Source of the DNA: Dipteris shenzhenensis
Lineage: Eukaryota; Polypodiophyta; Polypodiopsida; Gleicheniales
Strand: one strand, 5' to 3'
DNA length: 64,000 nt
NCBI GenBank assembly: GCA_047967505.1
Contig: CM106538.1
The notes below the pieces were generated by a model. It searched no databases. It was given only the letters and a program-made list of their open reading frames with translations, and had not been told where the DNA came from. The position numbers and the translations under genes were made by a program. Numbering within the stretch: the first letter of the stretch is position 1; every line of letters begins with the position of its first letter. Below are positions 20,962 through 32,907 of the stretch, in pieces.

Positions 20962-21350
20962 TTACTTAGATGCCTCGTATTTCCATTGTTGGCCTAGTTG
21001 ACTTAGCAAGTTGGAGGCCAATTCTGCCATGTTCAAGCCCTTAAGGCCTTTGGCTTCTTCCTTGGCAGGCTCCATTGTGTAAGACTTTACCGTATGTGAC
21101 ACTTTGGATGGGGCCATGGATTTCTCTCTTTGGGACTTATCCATCTTATTATCACTAAGGTAGATAGCCACCTCGCTATACTCAAAGGAGGTGGGGTTGA
21201 TAGCAAGTAGATGGTCATGCAGCTTTGGATCTACTTACTCTATGAGGAAGTGCAATAGTAGTAGCTGTGCATCGCTCATCTTCTTGTGAGGCTCGCAACA
21301 GTGGGAGTTGAGGTGTTTTATCTTAGTGATGTAGTCTCCAGAAGACTCAT
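20962..21350 (-). pseudogene. Gag core remnant of the gypsy relic
   Basis: Minus-strand frames include ESSGDYITKIKHLNSHC and KMSDAQLLLHFLIE, which resemble the helical part of a gag domain, and a Lys/Ser-rich stretch at 20962-21171. Broken by stops. Confidence 0.4.
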
Positions 21351-21356
21351 TTTCCT

Positions 21357-21540
21357 CTAACTCATTTTAGAGAACTGAACTCATTTCAGCCCACTTAACT
21401 TATTTCAGAGAACTTAAAAATGAATCATATTGGAGACCTTAACTTGAGCTCATATCAGGCAGAGGCCCTAACTCATTTCAGTCCAAAATACTCATTTCAG
21501 AGACCTTAACTCATTTCCGCCCAGCTACTTCATTTCGTAG
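21357..21540 (+). repeat. Left subterminal repeats of the DNA transposon candidate
   Basis: Several copies of ACTCATTTCAG or close variants (near 21379, 21471, 21490, 21509), mixed with CCCACTTAACTTATTTCAGAG. The right end at 29757-29796 carries the inverse complement of these words. Confidence 0.55.
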
Positions 21541-22325
21541 AACTTGAAAATGTAATCATATTGGAGCACCTCAAAAGCCGTATGCATACAAAGAAATGTA
21601 ATACTATTACAAGAACCTAAAAAATGTTACCTTATTTCAAAAAACATTGAGAATATAATCTGTAATTCATAACACAATGTTTGCCTCTTAATGCAATCTC
21701 ATTCGTGAGCAGCCCCTGAATCTCAGCTCTTACCGAGCTTCGGGTTTCTCTCGCTTCAGAGCTGACATGCGAGGAGCCTTGGCACTCATCCAAGCTCTCG
21801 AATGCGAGCAAAACTTGAGGTGAGGTTGGGGTGAGGCCATGTGGGCACGACAGCGTGGGGATCTTGAGGTGGAACATTACACGGCTATGAACTCCTGGAT
21901 TTCCTTCTCTACGATAAGCCTGAGCAGCCCTCTTCTGTCACCACCTCATTGTCACTCCTTCCACCTACACACAAATGTATTCTAACATTTCAGCCCACTC
22001 ATGTGTAACTGAATCTCGAGTACATTGATGAATAACACAAATGATATTAATGCTTTGCACACAAAAAGGTTCAGAAATTAAATTACCCTCCGTATGTTGG
22101 GCGGAGTCAAGTTGTTCATCCTACACCTTATCCTTGATGCACGTCACGCTTGCATCTTGGAATTTGCATAAAAAGGCACCAACATGTCTTCAATGCAATT
22201 AACTTATTGATGGAAATTGCTTGTATACAAAAGGAAACAAAAATTAGGAATTGCCATTTGCCTGTTAGGAGAACTTAGGGTCCTCAACCACTTTCTCCTT
22301 GCCCTTCAGACTGTTGGATTCACGG

Positions 22326-24563
22326 ATTTCTACATATCTTGACACCAACCATGAGTTGAAAGGAAGTAGAGATTAATAGTAAACTAGGAAAGTATATTAG
22401 CTTACCTTGTACAAGCCCTTGCTTACATCTGGGGAGCTATCCACAGCTGTATGGCTATGTTGCATCTTTCCTTCACATGGAAGCCCTACGCAAGGATAAA
22501 GGTATTGCATTATAGATCATACAAAAGATGATAGGAGAGAAGGGGGGAAAGGACTTACAGGTTGCATACATGGAAGAAAGTGTCCCCTTGAGCTGCTCCA
22601 AAGCAGCCACAACATGATCCATGGACTCTTGCAGCCTTGATATTCCATGGACAACCTCTCATGTCTAAAGGGAGTCTTTGGTCGAGTAACCAAGTCGATT
22701 GTCTCTCACGTTGTCTCTACACGTGGCTTGCCTACAAGTCGACAACCATGAGACTATATATGAAAGCAAACCATACTATAGACAACAGCCCAAACAAATA
22801 TGAGATCTATGAAAACAGCCCGTATGTAAATGTTCTATGCATATGACATACATAAAAGGTTTCGACCATACATGACACAAATGAAAATAGCCCGATTGCA
22901 TGTGAGAAGAATGAAAACAATGAGCAGCTCAAATGAACACAAGAACATCCCAACATTCAGCAACATAGCTGTGATATACACTTTATACTTTCCATACTGT
23001 ATGACACTGAGATGCCATATCAATGTATCCGATGTCAACTTCACAAAACCAAATTCCAGCTCTCCCATGGTCTCCACACATGGCTTGCCTACAACTTCAC
23101 AAAACCAAATTCCAGCTCTCCCGTAGAGACCATGGCTTGCCTACAAAGAAGTTGACAACCGTGAGCCCGAATGCATGTGAGAACAATGAAACATGGAGCA
23201 GCTTGAATGAACACAAAAACATGCCAAAATTCAGCAACATAGCTGTGGCATATTCTTTATACTTCCATACTTCATGACTTTTGAATATCCCATACTTATG
23301 AATTTGAAATAATTCCCAATATAAAGCTGAAATAAAAGCAATGTAGAGCCCTGCTTTACATACTCACACAAAAGCTGAAATATGGCAACAAAAAGCCTTG
23401 CGTCTTGTACTTTATGAAGCTGAAGTAAAAGCAATATAAAGTCGTGCTTCCCACACCCAATAAAAGCAATAAACATCCTTGAAATAAGAGCAATAAAGGC
23501 ACTAGAAAACCCTGCTTCCCATAGTCAAATACAATCTGGAATAAAAGCAATTTGTAGCGCTTATTCTCATACTTTATGAAGCTGAAATAAATGCAATATT
23601 CTGCCAGGCTTCCCATGCAAATTGCTGCTTCCTGGCAATCCTTCCCTACTAGACATTATGACATCCTTGCAATACTTTCCATGCTTATGAATTGAAAGCA
23701 TGGCTTCCCATATATTATGAGCTGCACTAAAAGCAATAAAAAGCCCCGCTTCCTATACTTTATAAAGTACATGATTTCTGTTCATATGGCCCAATTCTAA
23801 ATGTACATGGCATTCATGAAAAGTTTGAACAGCCCAAACATACATGACAACAATGAAAACAGCCCGAATGCACAAGAGAACAATAGAAACTTTGAGCAGC
23901 CTGAATGATTACGAGAACATCACTGAATTTAGAAACATACCTGTGGCCTTTGAAGAATGCTCCATAGATTCTTTATCAGCATCCCTAGAGCCATGTAAAC
24001 GATGTAATATAAGGCCATCCACCAGATCCTCCACCAAAGCTGTGTTTGTGAAAAAAATGCTTGCATATATATCCATCCCGTCCTTTACATAGCGCTCCAC
24101 AAATTCCTTTCTCTCTTGCTTGATCACTACTTCATCTCCATGCTCTCTAGACCATAACTTCGATGCCTCACGAACAAGGCGTTGTCTATTCTTCATGAGT
24201 CTATGCTTGTTGCATTTAACGACGTCACGAGCTTGCAATGAGGCACCACCTTTGTTTGGTAACTCCTGCAATAGGGAATTGCCAATAAAGATGGTATATT
24301 TGGGTCAAGCCTTCAGTTTACTCTTGCCATGCCAAGCACAAACATGTCTTCCCAATTCTTGTTTCCCTAAAAACGAGTGGCAGACATCACAAAGCAAGCA
24401 AGCCCACACAAATGACAAAGGGGCACAATTTATTAGCGGAGAGGGCACCGTGCACGGGTTGCTTAATGTCCTGAGAACTTGTTCTTCTGCCTTCTTCATC
24501 GTTGTCAACGATTACTGCATGGTTTCCTCCATCGAGTTGGAGGAAGGGGCTCCTAGGGAGTGA
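22326..24563 (-). CDS. Possible multi-exon gene opposite the DUF7869 gene
   Basis: Candidate exons with canonical borders on the minus strand: 23941-24265 (after TTGCAG, before GTATGT), one ending at 22559 (before GTAAGT), 22406-22485 (after CGTAG, before GTAAGC), and one starting at 22329. The 23941-24265 exon is open and charged (LVREASKLWSREHGDE, VEDLVDGLILHRLHG). The next encodes a helix-like stretch ISRLQESMDHVVAALEQLK. Upstream, 24305-24508 encodes CDVCHSFLGKQELGRHVCAWH, a C2H2-like spacing. Function unknown. Joins involving the first and last exons are uncertain and decay is possible. Confidence 0.3.
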
Positions 24564-24834
24564 CCAGAAGGGGCTCTGATGTAGTGTAGATACTACTAAA
24601 CCAGATTTTTTACATCCAAGGCTCTCTGACGGAGAAAGAGAAAGGGAGATGAGAGGAGGGAGGGGAGAAGAGCTCAGTGGAGGGAGGGATGACACAATGA
24701 GAGCTCTCACGCTCTGGGGTCATAACGGAGAAGGAGGGAAACAAGAGAAGGCCGAGAGATGCTCTGACAATTCAAACCCATGGATGGCTTGCATGCCTAA
24801 GATACATGCATGCATGATGCTATCTCTGAGTAGC

Positions 24835-25356
24835 TGTTAGAAAAGGATTTCCTGGTGTTGATCAAGGGTCCCACCAATGTGGGCACTACTTCAAGTCTAG
24901 CCTAACTACATGTATCTCTATGCCACTAGGCTATTCAGCAATTAATAAGACAAGATACAAGATCGATACTTCGTATTGAAGAAAAAAGAGAGCCTGTAAA
25001 TTTCATGCATGCTCAGTCAAAAAGATAAGGGAGCGTATCTATGAGGACAAAATGCCTCAATTCGAGAGGATATATTTTGTTTAAGGCAAAGCACTGACAG
25101 CATGAATCACTAGGTGGTAAGAAGGAAATACTGTGTACAGCTTGAAGGAGAAAATAAGAGAAAGCTACGAATGAAAGCAGAGTAGACAACCATATGATGC
25201 CAAGAAAACACTGAGTGGTTTTATTCATTGCAAGTCTACATTATATAGACTCGCTTGGCCCCAACTTGGCGCCTTATTACAATCCACTAATCTCTACTAA
25301 CAACTCATGATTCCTGGTTGCTATTGCAATTACTTTGGCTGTTATTATTCCTAACA
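24835..25356 (-). repeat. Candidate solo LTR
   Basis: 522 bp with TGTTAG/CTAACA ends. On the minus strand it has a TATATAA box (about 25231-25240), then AATAAA (25219-25224), in the order expected of U3-R. No primer site or coding region is attached. The flanking five bases (GTAGC and ATTGC) match only partly, so the target duplication is not established. Confidence 0.4.
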
Positions 25357-25584
25357 ATTGCCTGATGTAAGCACTGATGTTTATTAGTTGCATCACTCCT
25401 ACCCATCAAGCAATGTTTATTGACTCCTACCCAAAACAAAGGTACTAACTTCAAAACTTCTACTTATTACAAGTCATGGAGGACAATCATTGGCTACATC
25501 TTCTTCTTCTGCAATTGGTTCTTGGATGATTGCTATTGATGATGATTCTCTCCCACCCAGCAAGCAGCTTGAAATTATCTACTT

Positions 25585-26745
25585 CAAGGTCTATGCAAAG
25601 TATCATGCTCATCAAACATCGTTTGCATGGGTGGACATGTGTATTTTCCCATTTCTCACCACATGTCATACATGAGTATCAAAAGGAATACGCGTCGACG
25701 TGCTCTTATGGCATGTGCATCATGGTTGGACATGCATATGATTGCCTTTTCACAACACGTGACAGAGATGTGTATCAAAAAATAACTGCCGATGTGCTCC
25801 TATGACATGCACATTCGTTCGATGGGTACGATACTTTGCACATGCCTTATAATTATTTAATTTAAGGACTGTAGAAAGTATCACACTCATCAGACACTAT
25901 TTGCATGGTTGGACATGCATATTCTCCCCTTTTTACACCATGTGTCATAGATGAGAATAAAAAAATACGCACTAGCGTGCTCCTATCACATGTGCATTTC
26001 TGCTATGGGTACGAAATTTTGCACGCAATTAAAAATTATATACTTCAACATCCGTGCAAAGTATCAAGCTCATCAGACACCGTTTGCATGATTGGACATA
26101 CATATTTTTCTATTTTTTTGCCACGTATCATACATTAGTATCGAAATAAATACGCGTTGACGTACTGCTATGGCGCATTCCTTTTTTTGATAGCTATGAT
26201 ACTTTGCAAACATCCTACAGTTATTTTATTTAAGGCCCTTGTGAGGTATCACACTCATTAGACACCGTTTGCATGCTTGGACATGCATATTTTTTCATTT
26301 TAACATCACGTGACGTAGATGAGTATAAAAAAATACACACCGACATGATCCTATGACATGTACATTTCTCCAATAGGTATGATACTTTGCACACACCTTA
26401 TGATTATTTATTTTAAGGCCCTTGCAATTCATCATAGCCATTAGACACCATTTGCATGGCTAGACATGCTTGTTTCTTCCATGTTACCAGAGTAGTGTCA
26501 AAAAATATGCATAGCATGCTCCTACCACATGTGCATTTGTCCGATGGGCATGATATTCTACAAACAAATTAAAATTATTTGCTTTAAGTTCACTGCGAAG
26601 TATCATGCTCATTAGACACCATTTGCATGGTTGGACATCCATATTTCTCCTTTTTACACCACGTGCCATACATGAGTATCTAAAACAATACGTATTTACG
26701 CAATCCTGTGGCATGTTCTTTGTCCGATTTTGGCTAGAAATGCTA
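25585..26745 (+). repeat. Tandem array of 183-bp units
   Basis: Anchor words like TTGGACATGCATAT recur at 25632, 25728, 25911, 26094, 26279, 26462 and 26633, i.e. spacings of 96, 183, 183, 185, 183 and 171. Each unit also carries GTATCA(T/C)(G/A)CTCAT(C/T)AGACACC and a TATGGCATGTGCAT-like word. Units differ by many substitutions and are therefore old. The array lies upstream of the DUF7869 gene. No gene is seen within it. Confidence 0.85.
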
Positions 26746-26899
26746 TACCTCAACCTCATGTTTCCATCAAAATTTCTAACGGTGATGCATCATTGAAAGG
26801 CATCTTCCAGTGGGCTTGACAAAACTTGAAGTATTTAACTCTATTGTAGAAAAACAAAGACAAAGAGGGCATGCTATGGCTTCTTCTCAAGCTATATAT

Positions 26900-28579
26900 A
26901 CTCTTTGGAAGAAGAATTTGGATTTGTTAAAATCCAAAAGAGGCAAAAATGTCAAAGTGCAATGAGTGTGATGATTATAAGCGAGAAATCGAGAGTGCAA
27001 CATCTCCATATCAAGGGGAGTTATTCAAAGCCAGGTGACAATCTTGTTCAACATTCCAAACAAAAATATGCATTTTGAAAGGAGCAAGCCATTTCGCATC
27101 CGAATGAGTACATGTGCCTTATTGTAGATGGCATGGATCAGAATATAACAACATTTCCTCATTTTGTTGCCACTCCACCTAAGTTACAAGGAAAGCACTT
27201 TCTAAAGACACATTTATGTGGAGTGTTGGTGCATGGAATTAAGCTTTATGCTGATATATGGATTGATTCATTGCTTCTACATGATACCAATCAAGTGGTA
27301 ACATCATTTATGAAGGCAATTTGCAATGTACATGCAGAAAAAGGTCGCCTACCACTAACTTTGAGAATACAAGGTGATAATTGCTCACAAGAAAATAAAA
27401 ATGTTTTCATGTTTGGATTTTTCTCGATATTAGTTGCTCATCGAATATTTAGTGACGTTGAAGTTGGATTTTTATATGTTGGGCATACACATGAGGATAT
27501 TGATCAGGTTTTTAGTACAGTCTCAAGAGAGCTAAAATGTAGGGATGTGGAGACGATAAATGACTTGGTAAGAAAATGTGGGAGGCAAGTTGGTGGCCAT
27601 AAGGAAAGTAGAATAAGTGAGAGGCTCGACAAAATGCGTGATTAGAAGGGCTTCATTAATCCTTTCATACAGTAGGGCGGTGAGGCTTTGATAGGTCATA
27701 CCAATCCACACTACTTTTGCTTATTTTTAAAGGATGCAAAACCAGTAATGCAATGGCAACAATATTCTCATGATACAATATGGGAACCTGAAGAGCCTTA
27801 TAGCCTCTTAACTTCAATTCCTAGCAGGGAAATGCATCCAAAGTGGGCACCTACAAAAGAATTCAATGAAAGATCTAAGTGTGAATTAGAAGGCTTGAAA
27901 GCATTTATTACATACAAAGAGGATATCCTAATTCAAAGCCCTTGGATTGAACACACTACCACCATAATTAACAAAATACGCAATTTGATAAAGGACCTTA
28001 AGAAAATGCGAGCAAAGAATGTCGAGAAAGCATGCCCTTTGTTTTAGCCAAATGTTCATAACGATGTGCGCCAAGCTCCAATCTTTGAAAGTGAATTTGA
28101 ATCACTACTCCCATGTCCATATTGTGGTCCGAGGACGAGAGAGTTCTTGCCAGAAGTAGATATAGAAGTTGATTGTTTTGTTGTGGTTTGGACCATCGGA
28201 TGAAGAATGTGAGAATGTGAAGTTCTGGGTTGCAAAAGTAGTTGACATGAGAAGAGATGATCAAGGGAGAGCTATAGCATTTACAACTCCATGGTATGAG
28301 CCAAAGGGAAGGAAGGAGAATATGGATGACAACACATTGTACAGTAATTGTATAAGAAAGGAATGGGTCCCAAACCATGAACCAGTCTCAGAGGTTTCAA
28401 TAGAGACAATCATTGTGTCTTGGTATTCAAGGGCAAAGAAATCAAAGAAGCACATGGGATATGATGTAGAAGGAAAAATAAGAATACCGCAACCAAGTAT
28501 TTTGCATATACATAAATTTTTAAGGATGCTCTCTAGGGAGGAAGTAGAAGAAGACACTGCAAATGAAAAATGTCCCTGA
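26900..28579 (+). pseudogene. DUF7869-like transposase-type protein, broken
   Basis: A CxxC segment (SKCNECDDYKREIE, about 26947-26990) precedes a frame break. The main frame from 27112 then has VDGMDQNITTFPHF, LRIQGDNCSQENKN and GHTHEDIDQVFS, the hallmark blocks of DUF7869 proteins. Their acidic residues look like an RNase-H-fold DDE set (inference). In-frame TAGs at about 27643, 27673 and 28045 interrupt one continuous frame, with WEPEEPY..TSIP and a CPYCGPRTREF segment between them. The C-terminal part (28169-28579, FWVAKVVDMRRDDQG, WYEPKGRKE, SWYSR) is in another frame. It probably moved the surrounding element. Now inactive. Confidence 0.7.
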
Positions 28580-29580
28580 TTATAGTATCTTTGTTGAAGT
28601 CCATGAGGATTTGTCTCACAAGAAGAGCAAATCACCCTTCAATATGTGTTGTCTTTCAATAGCATTCAAGCATCAATGAAAATGAGAGTAAATGCAGATG
28701 GCACCCAAGTGGCAAGAGGTGAGACAGAGGAAACCCTAATCCAACAATCGAATAGGATCTTCAAGCAGACAAAGATGAAATTCGATCATTATGAAGGTGG
28801 TGGGTGGTACCCATCACCAACCAATTATTATGCAAGCCGTGCGTAGTATAGAGTCCTTGCATAGTTTGTCATATGAGAGTCAATGCAAACATCAATCAAG
28901 AAGAAAAAGTGGTAGCACAATGGCAACTCAATGCACATGGCAAGAGCCAAGACAACGGCGCGTCAGTACAGATGGCTCCCAAGTTATTGCACATGCAAAA
29001 TTTAATGATAAAAAGGTTGTGGATAGTACTATTTGTCTCTTTGGTACAAAGGCTCCTTTAAGAGAGCAACATTTCTTGTAAACATATGATGTATTTTTTA
29101 AAGAAAAAGTCCTTGAGAGTAACATTTCTTGTAAAGTTTTGATAGCTATTGCTATTCTTTGGAATACAAAAGAGTCTTCCATGTCTCTTGTTATTAAAAT
29201 GTTTTAAATTTGTGCATATCACGAGTGGCAATGTTATTTAGTACATGGAGTTTCAAATGGTTTGTCATGGATTTAAATTAACAAGAAAAAATTATTTTAA
29301 AAAAAAGATATAAAATAAAGAATAAAGTTAAAAAATAAACATATTTATAAATTTAAAAAATATTTAGAAATAACTTAAGAAAAAATCTAATTTCAAAAAT
29401 ATGATGGTTTCAAACAAAATTCTTGCATTATTAGTGCAAAAACGTAGAGTAAAATAATTTGGACATGGTAGTACCACAAAGTAAAGTTTGGATTTGGGAA
29501 GGAGATTTTCACAAAAGTAAACTTTTCATTTGGAAAGGATTTTTGGGCTTTCTCCAAAAACAAAAATAAAGTCCAAAATT
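28580..29580. other. Non-coding, AT-rich 3' part of the DNA transposon candidate
   Basis: No gene supported. 28646-29081 contains short accidental frames, and 29180-29470 is strongly A/T rich. Confidence 0.5.
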
Positions 29581-30191
29581 AATGAATTAGGTGTTATGGG
29601 CTGAAAATTGCTTATGTTAATAAGTGTGAGTAGGTTTAAAAGAATTATATTACTCACATTAATATGTGGGCTAGATTTTGGTTCTGTTAATAAGTGGTCT
29701 AAAGTGAGTTATTCTATTTAGAAGTGGGCTGAAAATTGCTTCTATTACTAAGGGTTGAAATGAGTTAAGATCTCTGAAATGAGTTAAGGGCTCTCCTTGA
29801 CATGAAGTTTCAACATTGTGGATAAGTGCACTGAAATAAGTGGTCAGAACATTGCTTCAATTAATTAGTGGGCTAAAGAATAAGTGGGTTGAAGTCTTGT
29901 TATTGAGTGGGCTGAAGGGCTATTGCTGCTAATAACTGGGTCTTGGTATTTCTCTCATGTTTGGGCTGTTTAAATTTCTCTCATGTTCTCTCATATGGGT
30001 AGCATTGGATCATGTACTTCATAGATACTTGTGTACTTGACATATAAGTGTGCAGAAAATTGCTTCTGTCAATAAGTGAACAGGCTAAAATGAAATATAT
30101 TACTTACCATCAATATGTGGGCTAGAATTTGGTTCTATTAAAAAGTGGTATGAAATGGAAATTTCTATTTAGAAGTGGGCTGAAAATTGCC
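29581..30191 (+). repeat. Right subterminal repeats of the DNA transposon candidate
   Basis: About 100 bp at 29640-29740 (ATATGTGGGCTAGATTTTGGTTCT ... AGAAGTGGGCTGAAAATTGC) recurs at 30092-30191. Many AAGTGGGCTGAA and TGAAATGAGTTAAG words are the inverse of the left-end motifs at 21357-21540. Confidence 0.6.
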
Positions 30192-30256
30192 ATTGAATCA
30201 AATATTTCCATTTAATAGAATCCAACATAATCAAATTGTTTATTCTTGCTATGCAC

Positions 30257-30774
30257 CAGTTCTTCAAGTTATCTTTGGGGCCACCTTTGGGTATAAGCTT
30301 GATCATCCCAATATTAATCCGAGGGTCCAAGAAGCCCTTTGACTAGGAGTCTTGCCATAGAAGAAGAAGGCGGGGGCCAATTGTGTCACAAAAGACCTAG
30401 TAGAACTCGATTGGAAGTCTATATTCTCTAGGAGTTTTACCTTTTGACATAGAGTGCACCCTTTAGCTCCTCCAGTGAGAAATCCTTGTCCAAGAAGATG
30501 GAGTCAAACCTTTGTACAACTTCTTTCTAACCAAACAACATTTTTCTCTTGCCCTAAGTTTCTCAGTAGAACAAATTTTTGGGCTCCCAAGTATATCTTC
30601 TAGATAATCTGTGACTATTTTTGCTATCTCTATAGGGTCTTGAACTATGCAACCCTCAAACCAAAGGAGCTCTATAGACTCTTGGGCCTGCTTCTTTCTC
30701 ATAATGCGAAACATATCCTGCCCACCAATATCTTTTGTAAATTCTAGTTTTTGAACACATAATTGATGCACCAT
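30257..30774 (-). pseudogene. LINE fragment B (region before and start of RT)
   Basis: Minus-strand frames include KKQAQESIELLWFEGCIVQDP, EIAKIVTDYLEDILGSPK and, further on, FYxVFCDTIGP...GFLDPRINIGMIKLIPKGG and LKNW. This is the linker between endonuclease and RT, plus the first RT motif, of a plant LINE. It ends abruptly at LKNW where the DNA transposon candidate begins. It overlaps fragment A by only about ten residues in LINE coordinates. Dead relic. Confidence 0.7.
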
Positions 30775-31066
30775 TTTATCATGTATTTTTGGCTTTGGAG
30801 GTGCTTCCCCTCAACCCCCACCAACAAGGGACTAAATAGTTGTGTTTGGCCCCCTTGAACCCCCCTAGAAATGGTCCTAAAAGGGGGGGATTTCCCCCCT
30901 CCTCATAGAGTGGGTATAAACATGCTTGGGTTCAAAGCACAACTAAAACTAACCCCCCCAAAAAAATGATAAGGATTCACATTCAACAGTCTCCTAGTTG
31001 GAGATGGATCATAGTAACTCCATCATTACTACACTCACTCGGTCTTGCAGTCTCTCACATTTTTTC
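30775..31066. other. Stretch without a recognised gene
   Basis: C/G-run-rich unique sequence between the LINE and copia fragments. It may include the copia 3' untranslated end. Nothing further supported. Confidence 0.4.
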
Positions 31067-31400
31067 TCATTCTTGAAGACCAATTGAAATTAAGCAAGAT
31101 CCCAACTTCTCCCTAGTCACTATGTTAGTGAAACATGTCTGCATGATTTTAGTGTGTATCTTTTGCAGCTTCAATTCTCCATCCTCCAAAATCAATTGGA
31201 TGAAATGATGCATGAGCTGTATATGTTTGGTTCTTGAATGGAAGGCTAAATTCTTTGCTAGATGAGTAGCACTCTGGCTATCATTATACAAGATGTAGTT
31301 TTCTTGATTCTTCCCAAGTTTCTCCATAAACCCCTACTATCAAATCATCTCTCTACTAGCCTCTCTAACTCCAACATTGTTGTCTCTAAACTAGCAGGTT
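31067..31400 (-). pseudogene. Ty1/copia RNase H fragment
   Basis: 86 open codons include YNDSQSATHLAKN and FHSRTKHIQLMHHFIQ, the conserved C-terminal RNase H blocks of copia polyproteins. Slightly upstream, after a frame break, is the expected GFMEKLG piece. Only the 3' end of pol remains. No LTR was identified. Confidence 0.8.
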
Positions 31401-31931
31401 GCAACATGGTAGCAAACTTCACAAGGTGAAGTTTGCATGTCCGGTAATACAGTTGAAGCATGTACCTACAGGAGTCCAAGAACATGCCAAAACTCATCCT
31501 CTAAAAACACAATATATTGTGCACTTTCAATCTCATGATAGTCACAAGTTTGAAAACCATAAACTCCATCACACATGGCAGGGACTAGCTACTATGACAT
31601 CCCCACTGACGTCATCAGTGCCCAATAGTGGGTGTAGACCATAGTATATGTAAGAAAGGAGCAAGCAGGATGCAAGGGAGCAAGAGCTAGGGAGCCAAAA
31701 CGTGAAAGCTGCAATAGATAAGATTGATACGAAAGTAGTGTGAAGGTGGTTTTGTCTAAGTGACAAAACCACACTAACCCACTAACTGTGGTTAGGGAAA
31801 AAACCTCTACATTGGTCACTGCCTAGAGTTATGGCAACACCACGGCTTCCACAAGAAGAGCAGGGTATTCTCAGTATATGTAGGGTTTCGAGGCTTTTTG
31901 TCACCTACAGATATATCAAGGTTATCGTTTG
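31401..31931. other. Stretch without a recognised gene
   Basis: Unique sequence with a palindromic TGACGTCA at about 31609. No coding or repeat structure supported. Confidence 0.4.
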
Positions 31932-32907
31932 TAGTATACCTATAGCTTAGGACCTCGAGTCATATTTTAGTAAGAGATGTAGGCGTAATTGTGGTAAGCA
32001 AACATAGTGCATGCATGTGTGAAAGGAACATGCATTATCATAGTTGAGGTAATGAAGTCTTTCGCCTTCATTGGGGGTTGCAAGGTTTACGAGGAGTTTA
32101 AGGGTTAGAGGGAGGTTCAAGGTTTAGAAGGAGGTTCCAGGGTTTAGAAGGAGGTTCGAGAGTTTAGAAGGAGGTTCCAGAGTTTAAAAGAGGTTCCAGG
32201 GTTAGAAGGAGGATCCAAGGTTCAGGGTAGAGTACATGGTGGAGAACTCCTCTCCCTCGTAGTTCATGGAGGTTAAGGGTTGAGGAACTAAGGGTTTAGG
32301 GAGGGAGAGGAAGAAGATGTAAGAGCATGGGGGGAAAGGAGATAGAGAAGAGGGAGGAAGAGGAGGGAGGAGGAGGAGGGAGGAGGAGGAGGAGGGACAG
32401 GAGGAGGAGGACGAGGGAGAGGAGGAGGAGGAGGAGGAGGAGGAGGAGGAGGAGAGGGAGAGGATGGGTTGCAAGAGTGGAGGAGAGGGGAGGAGGAGTT
32501 GCAAGGTTAGGACATGCTTTTCAATGTGGAGTGCAAGGAAGCATGGACACTTGAGACAATTGCTTGGAATACCAAAGAGAAACTCAACACAATGCCCCAA
32601 AGAGTGTGGGCTTCATTCCATTATGGGGTATTTATACAAGTTGGAGAGCTTCTCTCTCTGCATGTAGGAATTGTAAGACATTCTCTCTCTACATGTAGAA
32701 CTTCTGTATAGAAGTTGCATGTAGAACTCGCATGTTGCATGTTGCATGTAGGAGTTGCATGTAGAACTCGCATGTAGAACATGCATGTAGGACTTGCATG
32801 TAGAACTCACATGTAGAGCATGCATGTAGGACTTGCATGTAGGAGTTGCAAGTAGAAGTTGCATGTAGGAGTTAACTCGCATGTAGGAATCAAAAGTAGA
32901 ACTTGCA
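31932..32907 (-). repeat. LTR of the copy-1 gypsy family (solo or orphan)
   Basis: Matches 13397-14476 across the AGCTTAGGACCTCGAGTC block, the CTTTCGCCTTCATTGGGGGTTG block, the GTTCCAGGGTTTAGAA tandem repeat, the GGA-rich stretch (32335-32462) and the TATAAATA box (32629-32636, minus). No primer site or coding sequence flanks it. Its U3 minisatellite (32700-32905) uses GCATGTAGAACTC and GCATGTAGGAGTT units, not those of copy 1. A clear target duplication was not found. Confidence 0.75.
32700..32905 (-). repeat. U3 minisatellite, GCATGTAG(A/G)A(C/G)TT units
   Basis: About fifteen 12-13 bp units in the same LTR position as the ACAAAGTTGTAAC array of copy 1. Confidence 0.8.

Larger units (their letters stand above)
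17400..21355 (-). mobile_element. Decayed Ty3/gypsy relic
   Basis: From high to low coordinate on the minus strand: gag fragments, zinc knuckles, protease, then RT. No LTR or primer site was recognised. It is much older than copy 1, with stops throughout. Its gag side is cut at about 21355, where the inverted CTCATTTCAG motifs of the DNA-transposon candidate begin. Confidence 0.65.
21357..30245. mobile_element. Candidate large DNA transposon with a DUF7869-type transposase
   Basis: About 8.9 kb separates a decayed gypsy gag (left) from a LINE fragment (right). The left end carries repeated CTCATTTCAG and TTATTTCAGAGAACTT words, and the right end carries their inverse (CTCTGAAATGAGTTAAGGGCT, AAGTGGGCTGAAA). 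Inside are a broken DUF7869-like gene (plus strand), a possible spliced gene on the minus strand, a tandem array of 183-bp units and a candidate solo LTR. Exact ends and target duplication were not resolved, so the unit is an inference from gene content, inverted end motifs and the flanking relics. Confidence 0.5.
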
